Assembly: GCA_017590115.1 (NCBI GenBank)
Contig: JAGGNK010007482.1
Span: 6,587 to 70,586, forward strand
DNA: 64,000 nucleotides
Source of the DNA: Montifringilla adamsi
Taxonomy: Eukaryota; Chordata; Aves; Passeriformes; Passeridae
Reading direction: 5' to 3'
Positions within the stretch are counted from its first letter, which is position 1. Each line of letters begins with the position of its first letter. The position numbers and the translations under genes are program-made. Of the stretch, positions 33,000 to 43,725 are shown in pieces. The notes below the pieces were generated by a model. The model did no database searches, was not told where the DNA came from, and was given only the letters and a program-made list of their open reading frames with translations.

Positions 33000-35460
33000 T
33001 CACTTCTGTCAGTCATCCCACTTGCTCTGGGGGAACTCCCTCATGTCACCTTATTGAACCACCTCTGCACTTCCCAAGACCGTGGCTCCCAAATCAATCA
33101 GTATTTATGTCTCCAGCTGCTTGCACCAATGACAGGGAACGTCCTCTGACAGCGCTGGGGCACAAAGTTACCTTCCACAGCTCATCTGACAGGGCCTTGT
33201 TCTTCCTCTGCTTCCCATCTTCCTCCTTATCTTCCATTTGGAATTTTTACAGCATTTCTTTTTCTTTCCCCTTCATCAGTGCTAAAATGCATGTTTCTCT
33301 TCCAAGCTTGAGTTTGTTTAGTAATCCTGTCATGTGTTTTCTCAGAAGCTTTTCTCATGGAATTGAGTGTTAATTTCAGCAGTTTTGGTGATTTTCTGTG
33401 TCATTTACACAAATCTCCTGTTAGTTAAGGCAACACTTGGGAAGGTACAAAGAGGAAAAAGGATGTTTCTGTATGTCAATTCAGCAGTGGAATATTCATG
33501 GATAGAGAGAGTGATTAGCTGTATTTTACATGTACTCCTAACCTGAAAGTACAACAGGCAACTTGGGGAGAAATTAAAGCCAGATCTCTTCTCCTACCAG
33601 CCTGTATTCAACTGTACAGTAAATAGAGCAGGGTGAGAATGTCAGTGTTCAGTTCCTGAAGTGCCTTATTAAGGTGTTCCTAGAGTAATGGAGATAAAAT
33701 CTGGGCTGGCATTCCTAATTTCCAGACATTCATTGTCAGTTTCACTGACTCTGAAGACAGCAGAGATGTGCCCATCATACCTTATCCATCCATTTGGGGA
33801 TGTTACAGGTTCAGGTTTTCTGAGGCTTTAGCTTTTTAGATCTCTAGACAATACTTCCAGGAGTCTAAATAGCTTTCAGAAATTAAACTTTTATATTTTT
33901 TTTTCCTCAGTCTTTTCACCAGAAACCTTCAATGAATGGATTCCACTCTAATACAACTCCAAGCTGAATCTCTCAGCTGTGTTTACAGTGGTGTCCATGT
34001 GTCTCTTCTGCACAGTGCAATTTTAAAATCTTCATTTCTTTTTATCTCTGGCTTTCTTTTTCTGTTTTAGCTTACAAATGCATGCAGATGTATCAAAAAT
34101 GTCTTTCTTTTCCTACATCACTTCCTGTCTAGTAATTTGTTTTTATCCTGTTCTGATGCTTTGCCATTGTCATATGTTTTATTCTAAGTGCATTTGTGTT
34201 TTCTTAAATGTGGACGTTTTATAATGCAATGCTCTCATACACCTGCTTTCATGAAACCCTTCATTAACATCAGCAGAAGTAACTGTGTGGTTCCTTTCTG
34301 CTTTGTAGAAGATTTGGGAAACTCAAGTCAGGCTCAGCTACAAAAAAAAATTTATGGTGCTTGGCAATTCTCCTAAGAGCTGAAGTTAATGGTAAAGCAA
34401 CGGCAGCTGCTTGCTCACTTCACAGAAATTGGGAGAAAACACACTGCAGATACTGAGGAATGCAGTGCAAGGAGGATGGGCATCCCTTAATTATACCGGC
34501 AGATTGATATCACTGGCAAAATTCCCTCTTTTCCAAAGGGTTTTCATTTGCTTTGGCTGTACTTTGTATGGCTGCAGGTCACATTTCCCTTGATTTAAGG
34601 AAGTATCTTGGCAGTTCTTGAGGAATTTGCCCTTGGAGTAATTACTCAGTTCTGCAGTCCTCATTATATGCCCTGTTTTAAAAGACTTCTATGCTATTTT
34701 CCCTCTCTCTGTGTTTTCACACTTGTTCAACAAGGTTTACTTTCTAAGAATATTAATCACAATATCCCAAAGGAGAAAAAACCATTAGATATTGGTTTCC
34801 TAAATATTTCAAAAAAGAATAATAAAAAAATCTGTATAAATGCTGGATGTAAAATGCAAATAAAAATAAACTTGAAAGTTCTCCCAAAAACCTTAAGAAA
34901 AAACCCCATGTATTCTATAAAAAACTAGACAATTCATCTACAGAATACAAAAAGGGACATGTTCTAGAAGAGAACATTTGTACCACAGTGCTGCACAGAA
35001 TTATATGCTTTCAAGCTTTTTGCACTTCAGGGCCAGCATCATTCTTTGCACTGCAACGCTCTGAGCATGTTCTGCTCACTGTGGCAGCTTTCTGCTCTCC
35101 CCTGGTACAGATCGGGACAGCAACTCCAGCTCCTTCCTGAGGCTGTGGGGAGGAGCACAAAGATGCTGGATTCCAGAAACACAGGCACTTGGGAAGTGGA
35201 GAGGGACCTGGCACCGTGGGCAAGTGCCAGCGGGAGTGGATGGGGCTGGAGCAAATCATTCCTTCCTGCTTCTCCCTGAAGCAGGGACACAACCCACAGG
35301 GGTGGGAGGCTCTCACCCAGGGCTGACCACTAGCACCCAGGTTCTCCAAATCCCAGCATTGCCCAGGAAAAGGCAGTGACAGGAGGAGGCATCATCCAGC
35401 CACAGGCAGTCCATGCTGACTGGTCCCACCACTCCACTCCTCACAGAAAAGCTTGACAAG
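33000..35460. other. No recognised gene
   Basis: A/T-rich non-coding sequence with only short chance frames; I see no splice-bounded exon or mobile element that I can name. Confidence 0.45.
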
Positions 35461-35469
35461 GTGTCAACA

Positions 35470-36051
35470 GCAGGGAAGAGACACAGCGCCATGGACACAG
35501 GATGCAGGTGGCCAAGGCAGAGCAACATGGAACTGTAGAAGTTGAAGACAAGAAAAAATATTTTTTCTTCTTTCGCCTGACAGCATGCACTGGTGGGGAC
35601 ATTGCCTGCTGATGGAGGGTGACATCAGCAAGAAGCAGATTGTGACATCACCAAGCGCGGGATTGTGACATCTCACCCCTCACTGTTTTAATAGAGATGT
35701 GGGCAGAGCCGGTGCCAGTCAGGCTCTGGCCTGAACTCCTACCAAGCGTGACTGTGAGGTGTGGAGGATGGATCCAGGTTTCTCTAGTGCTGAGTGGTGC
35801 CTGTTCTTGGCAGGTCCCAGTGCCAGTCCCAGAGCAACCAGCAGGGTTTCCCCAGCCCTGCCTGGCTGGGGCAGAGCATACTTGCAACACTGACAGGAAA
35901 CATCCCCCAGTCAGACGTGGGCAGGTCACGGGACTTTAGGGAGGTGGGAGGGTGTCCTTATCCTTCCTCCTCTCTCCTGCAGGTTGTGACACCAGCAACG
36001 GAGAGTAGCTCCTGATCCTCAGTCCACCTCAACCTGCTGCAGAGGCCAAAT
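35470..36051 (+). promoter_or_regulatory. 5' flank and leader of RING copy 1 with repeated TGACATCA
   Basis: TGACATCA occurs at 35620-35627 and 35643-35650 and TGACATC at 35666-35672, one mismatch from the cAMP-response element TGACGTCA, about 23 bp apart. A TTTTAATAG element lies just downstream (about 35686). A splice acceptor TCTCTCCTGCAG ends at 35982, so the coding exon probably follows a 5' intron. The motif set recurs at 36960, 47429/47452 and 49052. Confidence 0.45.
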
Positions 36052-36750
36052 ATGGCCACAGAGACAGATGGGAACTGTGCCATCTGCCAGGACACCTGGG
36101 ATGACGTGGCTTCTACTCTGCCCTGTGGCCACCAGTTCTGCCGGGGCTGCATCCTGCAGTGGGCACAGACAAATCCATCCTGCCCACTGTGCAGAGGAGC
36201 AATAGAGACTGTCAGGTTTTCTGATGATGCCGGTGACTATCTAGAGATTGTCATCACAGCCCCTGAGCAGCTGCCAGCGGCCACAAGCTCGGCAGGGAGA
36301 GATCCTGGCGGCCAGAATGAGAACAGCGCCCATGTCCCTGTGCCGGCCCATCCCTCTTCTCCTCAGGAGACAGCAGCCAGAGCTGTCAGCGGTGTTCTGC
36401 CCGAGGTCTGGGCACAGCTTTTCCGTCAGCGACGGGAACTTCTGGACCCTGTGCGGACTTGGCTGCGCCAAAGAACAGAGGCCATCCAAAGGGACTGGTG
36501 GTGGCTGGCAAGGAGCACACAGAATGCCATCCTGCATGCTCTCTGTGTGTATGGGCCAGACCAGGAGATCATGATCCAGAGTTTGCAGGGTGTCCTGGAG
36601 GAACACACAGTGCCACTGGTCCAGGGCACCATCGACATCATTGTGAGACACTGCAGCTCAGGGGCCCAGAGGCTGCTGCGCTCTCACGCTGCCGCAGATG
36701 AGGATGACAGCCCAGCAGCCAGCAGCACCTCCAGCTCCTCCAGTTCCATC
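36052..36750 (+). CDS. Topors-like RING-finger protein, copy 1 (3' end lost in gap)
   Basis: ATG in a good context (A at -3, G at +4). The N-terminus is a C3HC4 RING: Cys9, Cys12, Cys25, His27, Cys30, Cys33, Cys44, Cys47 (CAIC, PCGHQFC, RGC, CPLC), with Ile11 and Trp37 at the positions that contact ubiquitin-conjugating enzymes. A linker follows, then a helical segment with EVWAQLFRQRRELLDPVRTW and RDWWWLARSTQNAILHAL, then an acidic-Ser tail. RING proteins of this form are E3 ubiquitin ligases; similarity of layout to TOPORS is by recall. 233 codons are read before the N gap; the true end is unknown. It differs from copy 2 at only a few bases. Confidence 0.82.
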
Positions 36751-36944
36751 NNNNNNNNNNNNNNNNNNNNNNNNNNNNNNNNNNNNNNNNNNNNNNNNNN
36801 NNNNNNNNNNNNNNNNNNNNNNNNNNNNNNNNNNNNNNNNNNNNNNNNNNNNNNNNNNNNNNNNNNNNNNNNNNNNNNNNNNNNNNNNNNNNNNNNNNNN
36901 NNNNNNNNNNNNNNNNNNNNNNNNNNNNNNNNNNNNNNNNNNNN
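36751..36944. other. Assembly gap (194 N)
   Basis: The gap sits at the end of RING copy 1 and ends within the 5' flank of copy 2, exactly where the two near-identical units should join. Confidence 0.99.
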
Positions 36945-37345
36945 CCAAGCGCGGGATTGTGACATCTCACCCCTCACTGTTTTAATAGAGATGTGGGCAG
37001 AGCCGGTGCCAGTCAGGCTCTGGCCTGAACTCCTACCAAGCGTGACTGTGAGGTGTGGAGGATGGATCCAGGTTTCTCTGGTGCTGAGTCATGCCTGTTC
37101 TTGGCAGGTCCCAGTGCCAGTCCCAGAGCAACCAGCAGGGTTTCCCCAGCCCTGCCTGGCTGGGGCAGAGCATACTTGCAACACTGACAGGAAACATCCC
37201 CCAGTCAGACGTGGGCAGGTCATGGGACTTTAGGGAGGTGGGAGGGTGTCCTTATCCTTCCTCCTCTCTCCTGCAGGTTGTGACACCAGCAACGGAGAGT
37301 AGCTCCTGATCCTCAGTCCACCTCAACCTGCTGCAGAGGCCAAAT
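36945..37345 (+). promoter_or_regulatory. 5' flank and leader of RING copy 2 (partly in gap)
   Basis: Retains TGACATC at 36960-36966, the TTTTAATAG element and the splice acceptor ending at 37276. The two upstream TGACATCA sites of copy 1 would fall inside the N gap. Confidence 0.45.
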
Positions 37346-38053
37346 ATGGCCACAGAGACAGATGGGAACTGTGCCATCTGCCAGGACACCTGGGATGACG
37401 TGGCTTCTACTCTGCCCTGTGGCCACCAGTTCTGCCGGGGCTGCATCCTGCAGTGGGCACAGACAAATCCATCCTGCCCACTGTGCAGAGGAGCAATAGA
37501 GACTGTCAGGTTTTCTGATGATGCCGGTGACTATCTAGAGATTGTCATCACAGCCCCTGAGCAGCTGCCAGCGGCCACAAGCTCGGCAGGGAGAGATCCT
37601 GGCGGCCAGAATGAGAACAGCGCCCATGTCCCTGTGCCGGCCCATCCCTCTTCTCCTCAGGAGACAGCAGCCAGAGCTGTCAGCGGTGTTCTGCCCGAGG
37701 TCTGGGCACAGCTTTTCCGTCAGCGACGGGAACTTCTGGACCCTGTGCGGACTTGGCTGCGCCAAAGAACAGAGGCCATCCAAAGGGACTGGTGGTGGCT
37801 GGCAAGGAGCACACAGAATGCCATCCTGCATGCTCTCTGTGTGTATGGGCCAGACCAGGAGATCATGATCCAGAGTTTGCAGGGTGTCCTGGAGGAACAC
37901 ACAGTGCCACTGGTCCAGGGCACCATCGACATCATTGTGAGACACTGCAGCTCAGGGGCCCAGAGGCTGCTACGCTCTCATGCTGCCGCAGATGAGGAAG
38001 ACAGCCCAGCAGCCAGCAGCACCTCCAGCTCCTCCAGTTCCATCACGCCATGA
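37346..38053 (+). CDS. Topors-like RING-finger protein, copy 2
   Basis: 235 codons with an intact C3HC4 RING at residues 9-47 (CAIC, PCGHQFC, RGC, CPLC), a central helical region (residues about 118-205) and a tail EEDSPAASSTSSSSSSITP. The presumed role is E3 ubiquitin ligase; substrate and location are unknown. A splice acceptor at 37276 lies 69 bp before the ATG, so the whole CDS is in one exon. The stop codon TGA at 38051-38053 is made by the first three bases of the LTR that abuts here, so the original C-terminus may have been longer. Copy 1 has the same residues up to SSSSSI. Both copies are open and nearly identical, which implies recent duplication or a duplicated assembly. Confidence 0.85.
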   Translation: MATETDGNCAICQDTWDDVASTLPCGHQFCRGCILQWAQTNPSCPLCRGAIETVRFSDDAGDYLEIVITAPEQLPAATSSAGRDPGGQNENSAHVPVPAHPSSPQETAARAVSGVLPEVWAQLFRQRRELLDPVRTWLRQRTEAIQRDWWWLARSTQNAILHALCVYGPDQEIMIQSLQGVLEEHTVPLVQGTIDIIVRHCSSGAQRLLRSHAAADEEDSPAASSTSSSSSSITP

Positions 38054-38447
38054 TCAATATGATCTAGTGAAGCCAAATTTATTATCCCAAAAAGGCTATA
38101 TTTATAATAAGTTTATACTGTCCACGCTTCTCTAGCTAATACATGATTGGTTAATCCTAGCTGTTCATGCATTTAAAATAGGATGCTGAATGGATCATCT
38201 GATTTTTCACGTGTTTTCTGTGGTCGTCTGGCCCACCTTTTGCTTCTTTTTTCTCAAACTTGCTGACAAACTTGCTGAGTCTTGATGACTCTTCTTCTTG
38301 TATCTTTCTCAAGGATATACAGACCCTGTTTTCTGAATATGTCCATTATCTATTGTCTGTGAACATGTCCATTATCCATTGTTACCAGCAGGCTGAATAT
38401 GTCCATTCTCTTGCAAAAACTCCTCAAAGTGCAAAAAATCCTCAACA
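38051..38447 (-). repeat. 3' LTR of ERV 2
   Basis: Minus-strand borders TGTTGAGG at 38447 and TTGATCA at 38051. The polyadenylation signal AATAAA lies about 37 bp from the end. It abuts the RING copy 2 reading frame at 38051. The purine-rich tract ahead of it (CAAGAACAGGGAAC) is weak. Confidence 0.85.
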
Positions 38448-39088
38448 GTTCCCTGTTCTTGTTTTTGCACAAGCCAGACTGATTTAAAAGCATGGTCAAT
38501 TAACTTTTGCCCACAGTGTAGTAAGCAAGCCATTATAAGTAAAATTTCCAAAAGAATACAAAGTATCATAATGCCAAAGCATACTAAGTCTTTAAGCCAG
38601 CCTGTTATGCTGCAGGATTTTAGCCACTCATCAAAGGAACTCTCTACAACTGTGAGCTTTTTCATATTCTCTTTAAGCAGTGACAGTTTCTTATGAATAG
38701 ATTCAGAGTGGTCAGAGAGATTCATGCAACACATTCCTTCAAAATCTTCACACCCGTGTCCTTGAGCTAGCAATAAAAAATCTATGGCAGCTCTGTCCTG
38801 TAACACAGCGTGGCGTATGCTACCTACATCAGTGGAAAGCTCATTCAGTATTGTGGATGTAATGTTAATTTGTTTCCCTGCCCAACAAGCTAATAGTTTC
38901 AACTGAGTAAGGGCCTGTGCTGAGGCCACTCCTGGTGAAAAAAATGAGGCCAGTATAACCGATGGCAGATTCCATAATTCTACATCATCTCTACAGTCTG
39001 ACCCTAATAGATGCACGCTATGTTTTGCACGTTGGAACTTGTGCTTGGTTTTTAGCATCCGTTGAATGTTAGGGTCAAACAATGTCAA
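38372..39088 (-). pseudogene. ERV 2 env transmembrane subunit
   Basis: A 238-codon frame. AAIDFLLLAQGHGCEDFEGM is followed by CC, giving the CX6CC motif; a hydrophobic anchor FGIMILCILLEILLIMACLL follows, then a cytoplasmic tail. The final part reads through the polypurine tract into the LTR and stops at 38372, so the last 25 or so residues are LTR-encoded. It is separated from the surface subunit by a TGA stop at about 39135. Retroviral TM proteins of this class drive membrane fusion; this copy lacks an intact precursor. Confidence 0.85.
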
Positions 39089-39136
39089 CTTCCCAAAATA
39101 GCATGGTCCTCCTAATGCTTTCTGAGGAATTGAAGG

Positions 39137-39580
39137 TCAAGCTCTATCCCCACAAATGAGAAAAACTCCAGGATGTAACATCCTAGCTGATTTTTGTTTT
39201 ATGGGTACAAGCTGTGTCCAGTTGGCACAGTATGCTCTGATATTGTAATACCACAAAGAAACAGGAGATATCCAAGTGCTGTCTTTTCTGGGTTTTCCTG
39301 ATTTCTCCCTAATCAGCTCTTTACCTTTGTAGTACCCAAAGAACAAACAGTAATTCCCTGGTATTGACCCCAAAATATCCAATTCTTGTGATTCTTGACT
39401 TGTAGTATTTAAGTCTCGAGCAATTGTAAATGTTTGAGCTCCTAAGGGGTTTTTATGAATCCCTTGTTTTTCACACCAATTTTCTGTAACAACCCCATTT
39501 TGATTGGTACACCAATTTGACCAGGCCTTACTTAAGTTGCCATAAATTTGAGCTCTGGTCCAATTTCCGAATTCTTCCAT
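39137..39580 (-). pseudogene. ERV 2 env surface subunit, C-terminal part
   Basis: The open segment contains WCEKQGIHKNPLGAQ, ELDILGSIPGNYCLFFG and ends LICGDRA before an in-frame TGA; the related ERV 1 frame reads Trp at that place. Potential N-glycosylation sites (NWT) are present. The N-terminal part continues above 39580 with a stop or frameshift (39778-39596). Confidence 0.7.
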
Positions 39581-39595
39581 TGAGTCTAAGGGAAC

Positions 39596-40119
39596 TCAAA
39601 TTAAACAGGTGCAAAATGGATCAGAGGGTGTAGCTAATGATAAGCAAAAAGATTTTTGCCCTGTTCTGTTAGCCCATGTAGCCCACATGTTAGTTTGCTG
39701 ATTGATATTGCAGAATCCCAGCGTTTCCCTAATCTTTGCACTGAGTAGCATTGTTAATATCTGCCAGACTATTGCCATTGTTGCTGTCGTCGCTGATCAC
39801 GCCTCTGCTTTGCCCAGTATGCCTTAGCCTCGTCCCACTGAAAGTCTCAAATGTGATGTTGTTGTGGCACTGCTATTCCTATTCCACATTCAGTAGCTAT
39901 TGTTTTGCTCTTTAGTACAATTTGGTTTGTTAAAGCAAGTATAGCAAGATGTAATTGCACCCACAGTAAAAATCTTTGATCCTTTGTTTCTATCAAAGAT
40001 AAATCCTGGAGAAAATGCTCATGTCCCTCTGGCCTTTGTGGATTACACCCTAAAAATATAGCTAATGCTGTGGTTGGGTTAACATTATCTGAAAGATATC
40101 TGTAAGTATCTGAAAACAT
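39596..40119 (-). pseudogene. ERV 2 env N-terminal region, broken
   Basis: Two short open segments (40119-39847 and 39778-39596) lie between integrase and the surface subunit. The second contains FCNINQQTNMWATWANRTGQ, comparable in position to the start of the ERV 1 surface subunit (10189-9893). Assignment is by position. Confidence 0.4.
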
Positions 40120-40553
40120 CTATTGCATGCTAAGTTAGTAGACCTAAATTTTTGCTTTCTCTCCTAAGCTAAGGTTAGATTATGTTCTTGACGAACTTGC
40201 CACCAAGTGTTCAAGTTACACTTTATACCATGAACCTTAAGCCAAGGCTTACATGCATAGCCATTCACAAAACAAGCATTTTCTAATGACTTACAACTTG
40301 TGATGGAAGTAAAGGTAAATAGTTTCCGGTTATGTCCAACCCAGGTATAGTAAACCTTTGTGGAGGTGCCTGTATTACTGCATCAAATTCTAGCAATATT
40401 GGTAAAGATTCTGAGTGTTGTTCATCTGTCAGGTGCTGAAGAAGTGGATTCAGGGCTGTCTGGATTTGGGGCTGTCGCCAGCTCTCTGCCTATGGGCACA
40501 GCATGGGTTGATGACAGTGATTTCAGATAGGGCCTCACCCACTTGGCTGGAAT

Positions 40554-40693
40554 CTAATGAATGCCTTTATCTGTAAGTAAGCACATAGAACCTCTGCCTA
40601 TTAATTTTGCTATAGCAGATCCTTCCCACATCCCTCTTTCTGGGCTTTTGAACATGACCTGAACTCTGTCAGGCAATTCTTCGCTTGGATTAC
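40554..40693 (-). pseudogene. ERV 2 integrase C-terminal DNA-binding domain
   Basis: Immediately below the inverted LTR the frame reads LPDRVQVMFKSPERGMWEGS and continues to LIGRGSMCLLTDKGIHW, the beta-like integrase C-terminal domain (WxGP-like, then a cysteine-valine-type strand and W). It has been separated by about 440 bp from the catalytic core above 41103. Confidence 0.7.
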
Positions 40694-41102
40694 TGTTGAA
40701 GTTTTTTTGCAGGTTGAGGAGTTTTTGCAAAGCAATGGGCATATTCAGCCGATGCACAATGCAGCCTGCTGGTAACAATGGATAATGGGCAGTGGATAAT
40801 GAACATATTCAGAAAACGGGGTCCGTATACCCTTGAGAAAGATACAAGAAGAAGAGCCATCAAGACTCAGCAAGTTTGTCAGCAAGTTTGAGAAAGTGAG
40901 AAAAAAGAAGCAAAGGGTGAGCCAGACAACCACAGTAAAGCGTGGGAAAAATCAGACTGTCCAATCAGCATTCTATTTTAAATGTGTGAACAGCTAGGAT
41001 TAACCAATCATGTATTAGCTAGAGACACATGAACAGTATAAACTAATTAAAAAGATAGCCTTTTTGGGTAATAAATTTGGCTTCACTAGATCATATTGAT
41101 CA
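40694..41102 (+). repeat. Inverted LTR inside ERV 2 pol, followed by primer-binding-site sequence
   Basis: The + strand runs from TGTTGAAG at 40694 to TTGATCA at 41102 and is the same LTR family as both ends of the provirus, in opposite orientation. Directly after it (41103 on) comes TGGTGGGATGTCCCATTCC, almost identical to the TGGTGTGATGTCCCATTCC that follows the 5' LTR. So this is a 5' LTR plus primer-binding site and a few leader bases, not a plain solo LTR. Flanks GGATTAC and TGGTGGG do not form a target duplication. Confidence 0.85.
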
Positions 41103-41911
41103 TGGTGGGATGTCCCATTCCTCTGCACCGCAGATTACGTATAAGGGCATGATGCACAAGAATAGGTGGATCATCCCTATCTCCTGTTGTTCTAAAGTAA
41201 TTAAGCACAAAAATGGCTTTAGCTGTTTTTTCCTCAGGGGATAATCCTGTGGTTCCTCCTTTTTATTTTTGTAGCATGCCCTTAAACGTCTGATGAGCAC
41301 ACTCAATAATTGCCTGACAGTAGGATTGTGAGGAATACCAGTGTCATGTCGAATACCCCATGAATTACAGAAACGCTTGAATCATAGGGAACAGTAGGCT
41401 GGACTATTGTCAGTTTTAATTGCTAAGAGGACACCTAATGTGGCAAAACAATTGTACAAATGTTTTTCAACATGATGTGCTGTCTCACCTGTTAAGGGAG
41501 TAGCCCACACAACACAAGAGTAGGTGTCAATGCAAACATGTACAAACTTTTTCTGACCAAATTCTGCTACATGAGTTACATCCATCTGCCATAATTGCAA
41601 GGGTTGAATACCCCTAGGGTTGACACCAGTGCCTAAACCAATGCCATCTCATTGACAATCAGGACAGGATTGCACAACACCAGCAGCATCAGTAAGGGGA
41701 ATACCAAATTGTTTAACATTTTTGCAGATTGATGAAAAAAGGCATGGAAATTTTTAGCTTGCTGAAATTTATCAGAGGCTGGCATTGGCCAGACAGCGGC
41801 TACCAACCGATCAGCTTGAGCATTACCTTCAGACAGACCAGGGAGATTTTGATGACTTTGAACATGAGTAATAAAATATTCCTGCCGTCTTTGATTTAAG
41901 TTTTTGAGCAA
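41103..41911 (-). pseudogene. ERV 2 RNase H end and integrase core
   Basis: RNase H ends with FITHVQSHQNLPGLSEGNAQ and ADRLV. The integrase core has [12 protein letters not shown] (first Asp) and [11 protein letters not shown] (second Asp, with the usual Gly after Asn changed to Ser); QAIIECAHQTFK (catalytic Glu) lies in another frame near 41305-41285. At least two frameshifts and a stop at 41382 break it. All three D,D,E residues are visible, unlike ERV 1. Confidence 0.8.
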
Positions 41912-42262
41912 TCAGCTTAAAAGGGAATACAGATGTTTATTACTGACTTCCTTAAGTACTGCTCTTTCAAGGCAGTGGACACAGCCAACTACATAAAGTG
42001 AATCCGAAACTATGTTAATGGCCTCATTGTTCCAATTTTCAAAAGCCCAAATAAGAGCCTTCAATTCTAATGTCTGCAATGTATCTTTAACCTCTCCAAA
42101 AATGATATGCTTTTTCTGTATTTTATCTTGCTGCCACGTGCAGGCAGCCTTTTTTGACCTTTTACCTGCATCTCTAAATACTGTCAGCCCAGATACTGGA
42201 CAGTCAGATCTTCAGGGTCTGTCCTCCAGACGCTGATGCTCCAATAAACATAACACCCGCTG

Positions 42263-43357
42263 TCACGGATAAGTATTGTGAATTTTACCATCATAATCAG
42301 CCAAAGCTATCTGTAAAGGAACAAAATGCCTGATTCCCCATTCAGGATACCAGTTAACCAATGGTATTACAATTGCATATGGTTCATGCCCCCAGATTTC
42401 CAATATTCTCCCTCTGCCCTTCATAATCAAGTGAGCACAAAGTTCCAATCAAGTGGTAATAGTTCTAGACTGTTTTACAGGTAAAAATACCCATTCCAAA
42501 ATAACTAAGGGATTAGCCCGAGTTTTTATCCACTGACAAATTAAGGTGAAAGGATGCTTGGCATAATGGTCCCCCTCTTTGCTGTGATTGACGATCATCA
42601 ATTGAACTGGAATGTCCTCGATCATGCCATGTTCATGCGCTGTAGCAACCTTTGTGGTTATGTGATCCAAGGCCTGCTGTTGTCTTTTATCCAGGGTCCG
42701 ATGTTCAACTGCCTGAGGTGAAGTACCTAGTAACTGTGTTAATAGTTTACGTTCTTTGTTAGTTATCCCACAAATAGTTCTAATCCATTGAATATCCCCC
42801 ACTAATTTCTGGACATCATGTACAGTTTTAATTTCAGTGGTGATGGTGAGTTTCTGTGGTTTCACTAAAGACTGATTGATCTGCCACCCGAGATATTTCC
42901 AAGGAGCTGAATGTTGCACCTTATCAGGGGCAATTTTTAATCCCCTTTCCTCTAGCAAAGCTGTCATGGTTTTTAAAACAGTTACAGAGTCCAATTGTTT
43001 TCCAGCCACTAAGATATCATCCATATAGGGATAAATGATACGTTCAGGGAATTGTTGCCAAACAGGCTTTAGTGCCCAAGCTACATAAATTTGACACATA
43101 GAAGGCGAGTTCTGCATCCCCTGGGGAAGATGAGCCCTTTCATATCTTTTGTAGGATTCTGCTTTATTGATAGATGGAACAGAGAATGCAAAATGACTAG
43201 TATCATCTGGATGCAAGGGAATAGTTAAAAAACAATCCTTGAGATCAATGATCAACAGATTCCATGACTCAGGTATCATAGTAGGAGATGGAAGACCAGA
43301 TTGCAAGGCACCCATACTTAGCATTACTGCATTAATGGCACATAAATCATGTAGCAA
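42263..43357 (-). pseudogene. ERV 2 reverse transcriptase (YMDD) and connection
   Basis: A 302-codon frame with LLIIDLKDCFLTIPLHPDD (first catalytic Asp), the LPQGMQNSPSMCQ segment and YPYMDDILVAGK, the polymerase active site. Thumb (APWKYLGWQIN) and connection follow to 42449, then a further segment to 42263 after a stop. The N-terminal fingers are missing: the frame starts directly with the segment WSLLHDL next to dUTPase sequence at about 43380. It is the best preserved retroviral domain in the window. Confidence 0.88.
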
Positions 43358-43377
43358 GCTCCATTTCCCATTCTTTT

Positions 43378-43725
43378 TCAGGACGGTGACTTAAAAGGAA
43401 CATGTTGAGCAATTTGTGAACCTTTGGGAATAGATACAGGAGGGAAAAATGTCCTAACCATGATTTTAATAACCCCTTGATAGTCTGAATCAATAACCCC
43501 AGGAATTATATCCAATCCCTTTTTGCTAGCAGATGATCTCTGTAACAGAAAAGCACTAAGCCCATTCCCCAAGGGTCCTTTTACATTAGTATCTATCAGG
43601 TGTACAGCAGAGTCCGTGATGGTAATGTCTACTGCGGTTTCCACGTCTGCTCTGGCGCTGCCAGAAGTTGATGATCTGAGTGAGTAAAGTCCTCCTCCTC
43701 CTTCATTGGAGGCTGAGCTATCCAT
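43378..43725 (-). pseudogene. ERV 2 dUTPase domain, abutting RT
   Basis: The frame contains GNGLSAFLLQRSSASKKGLD, IIPGVIDSDYQGVIKI (the dUTPase GVIDxDYxG motif) and IPKGSQIAQHVPF. In beta-like retroviruses dUTPase sits in the pro frame ahead of protease. Here RT sequence begins within about ten codons after HVPF, so protease and the RT N-terminus have been deleted. A preceding acidic Gly/Ser-rich segment links to the nucleocapsid. Confidence 0.8.

Larger units (their letters stand above)
35651..38050 (+). repeat. Near-identical tandem unit of 1294 bp (two copies)
   Basis: CCAAGCGCGGGATTGTGAC at 35651 recurs at 36945 and ATGGCCACAGAGACAG at 36052 recurs at 37346, both at offset 1294. I count fewer than ten differences between the copies, for example GAGGATGAC versus GAGGAAGAC. 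Confidence 0.9.

Noticed and set aside
36052..37233. A single long reading frame across the N gap joining RING copy 1 to downstream sequence
   Set aside because: It exists only because the unknown bases are read through; downstream is the 5' flank of copy 2.
37535..37945. A 136-codon minus-strand frame inside RING copy 2, also present in copy 1
   Set aside because: It is the antisense shadow of a conserved coding exon; identity between copies reflects the duplication.
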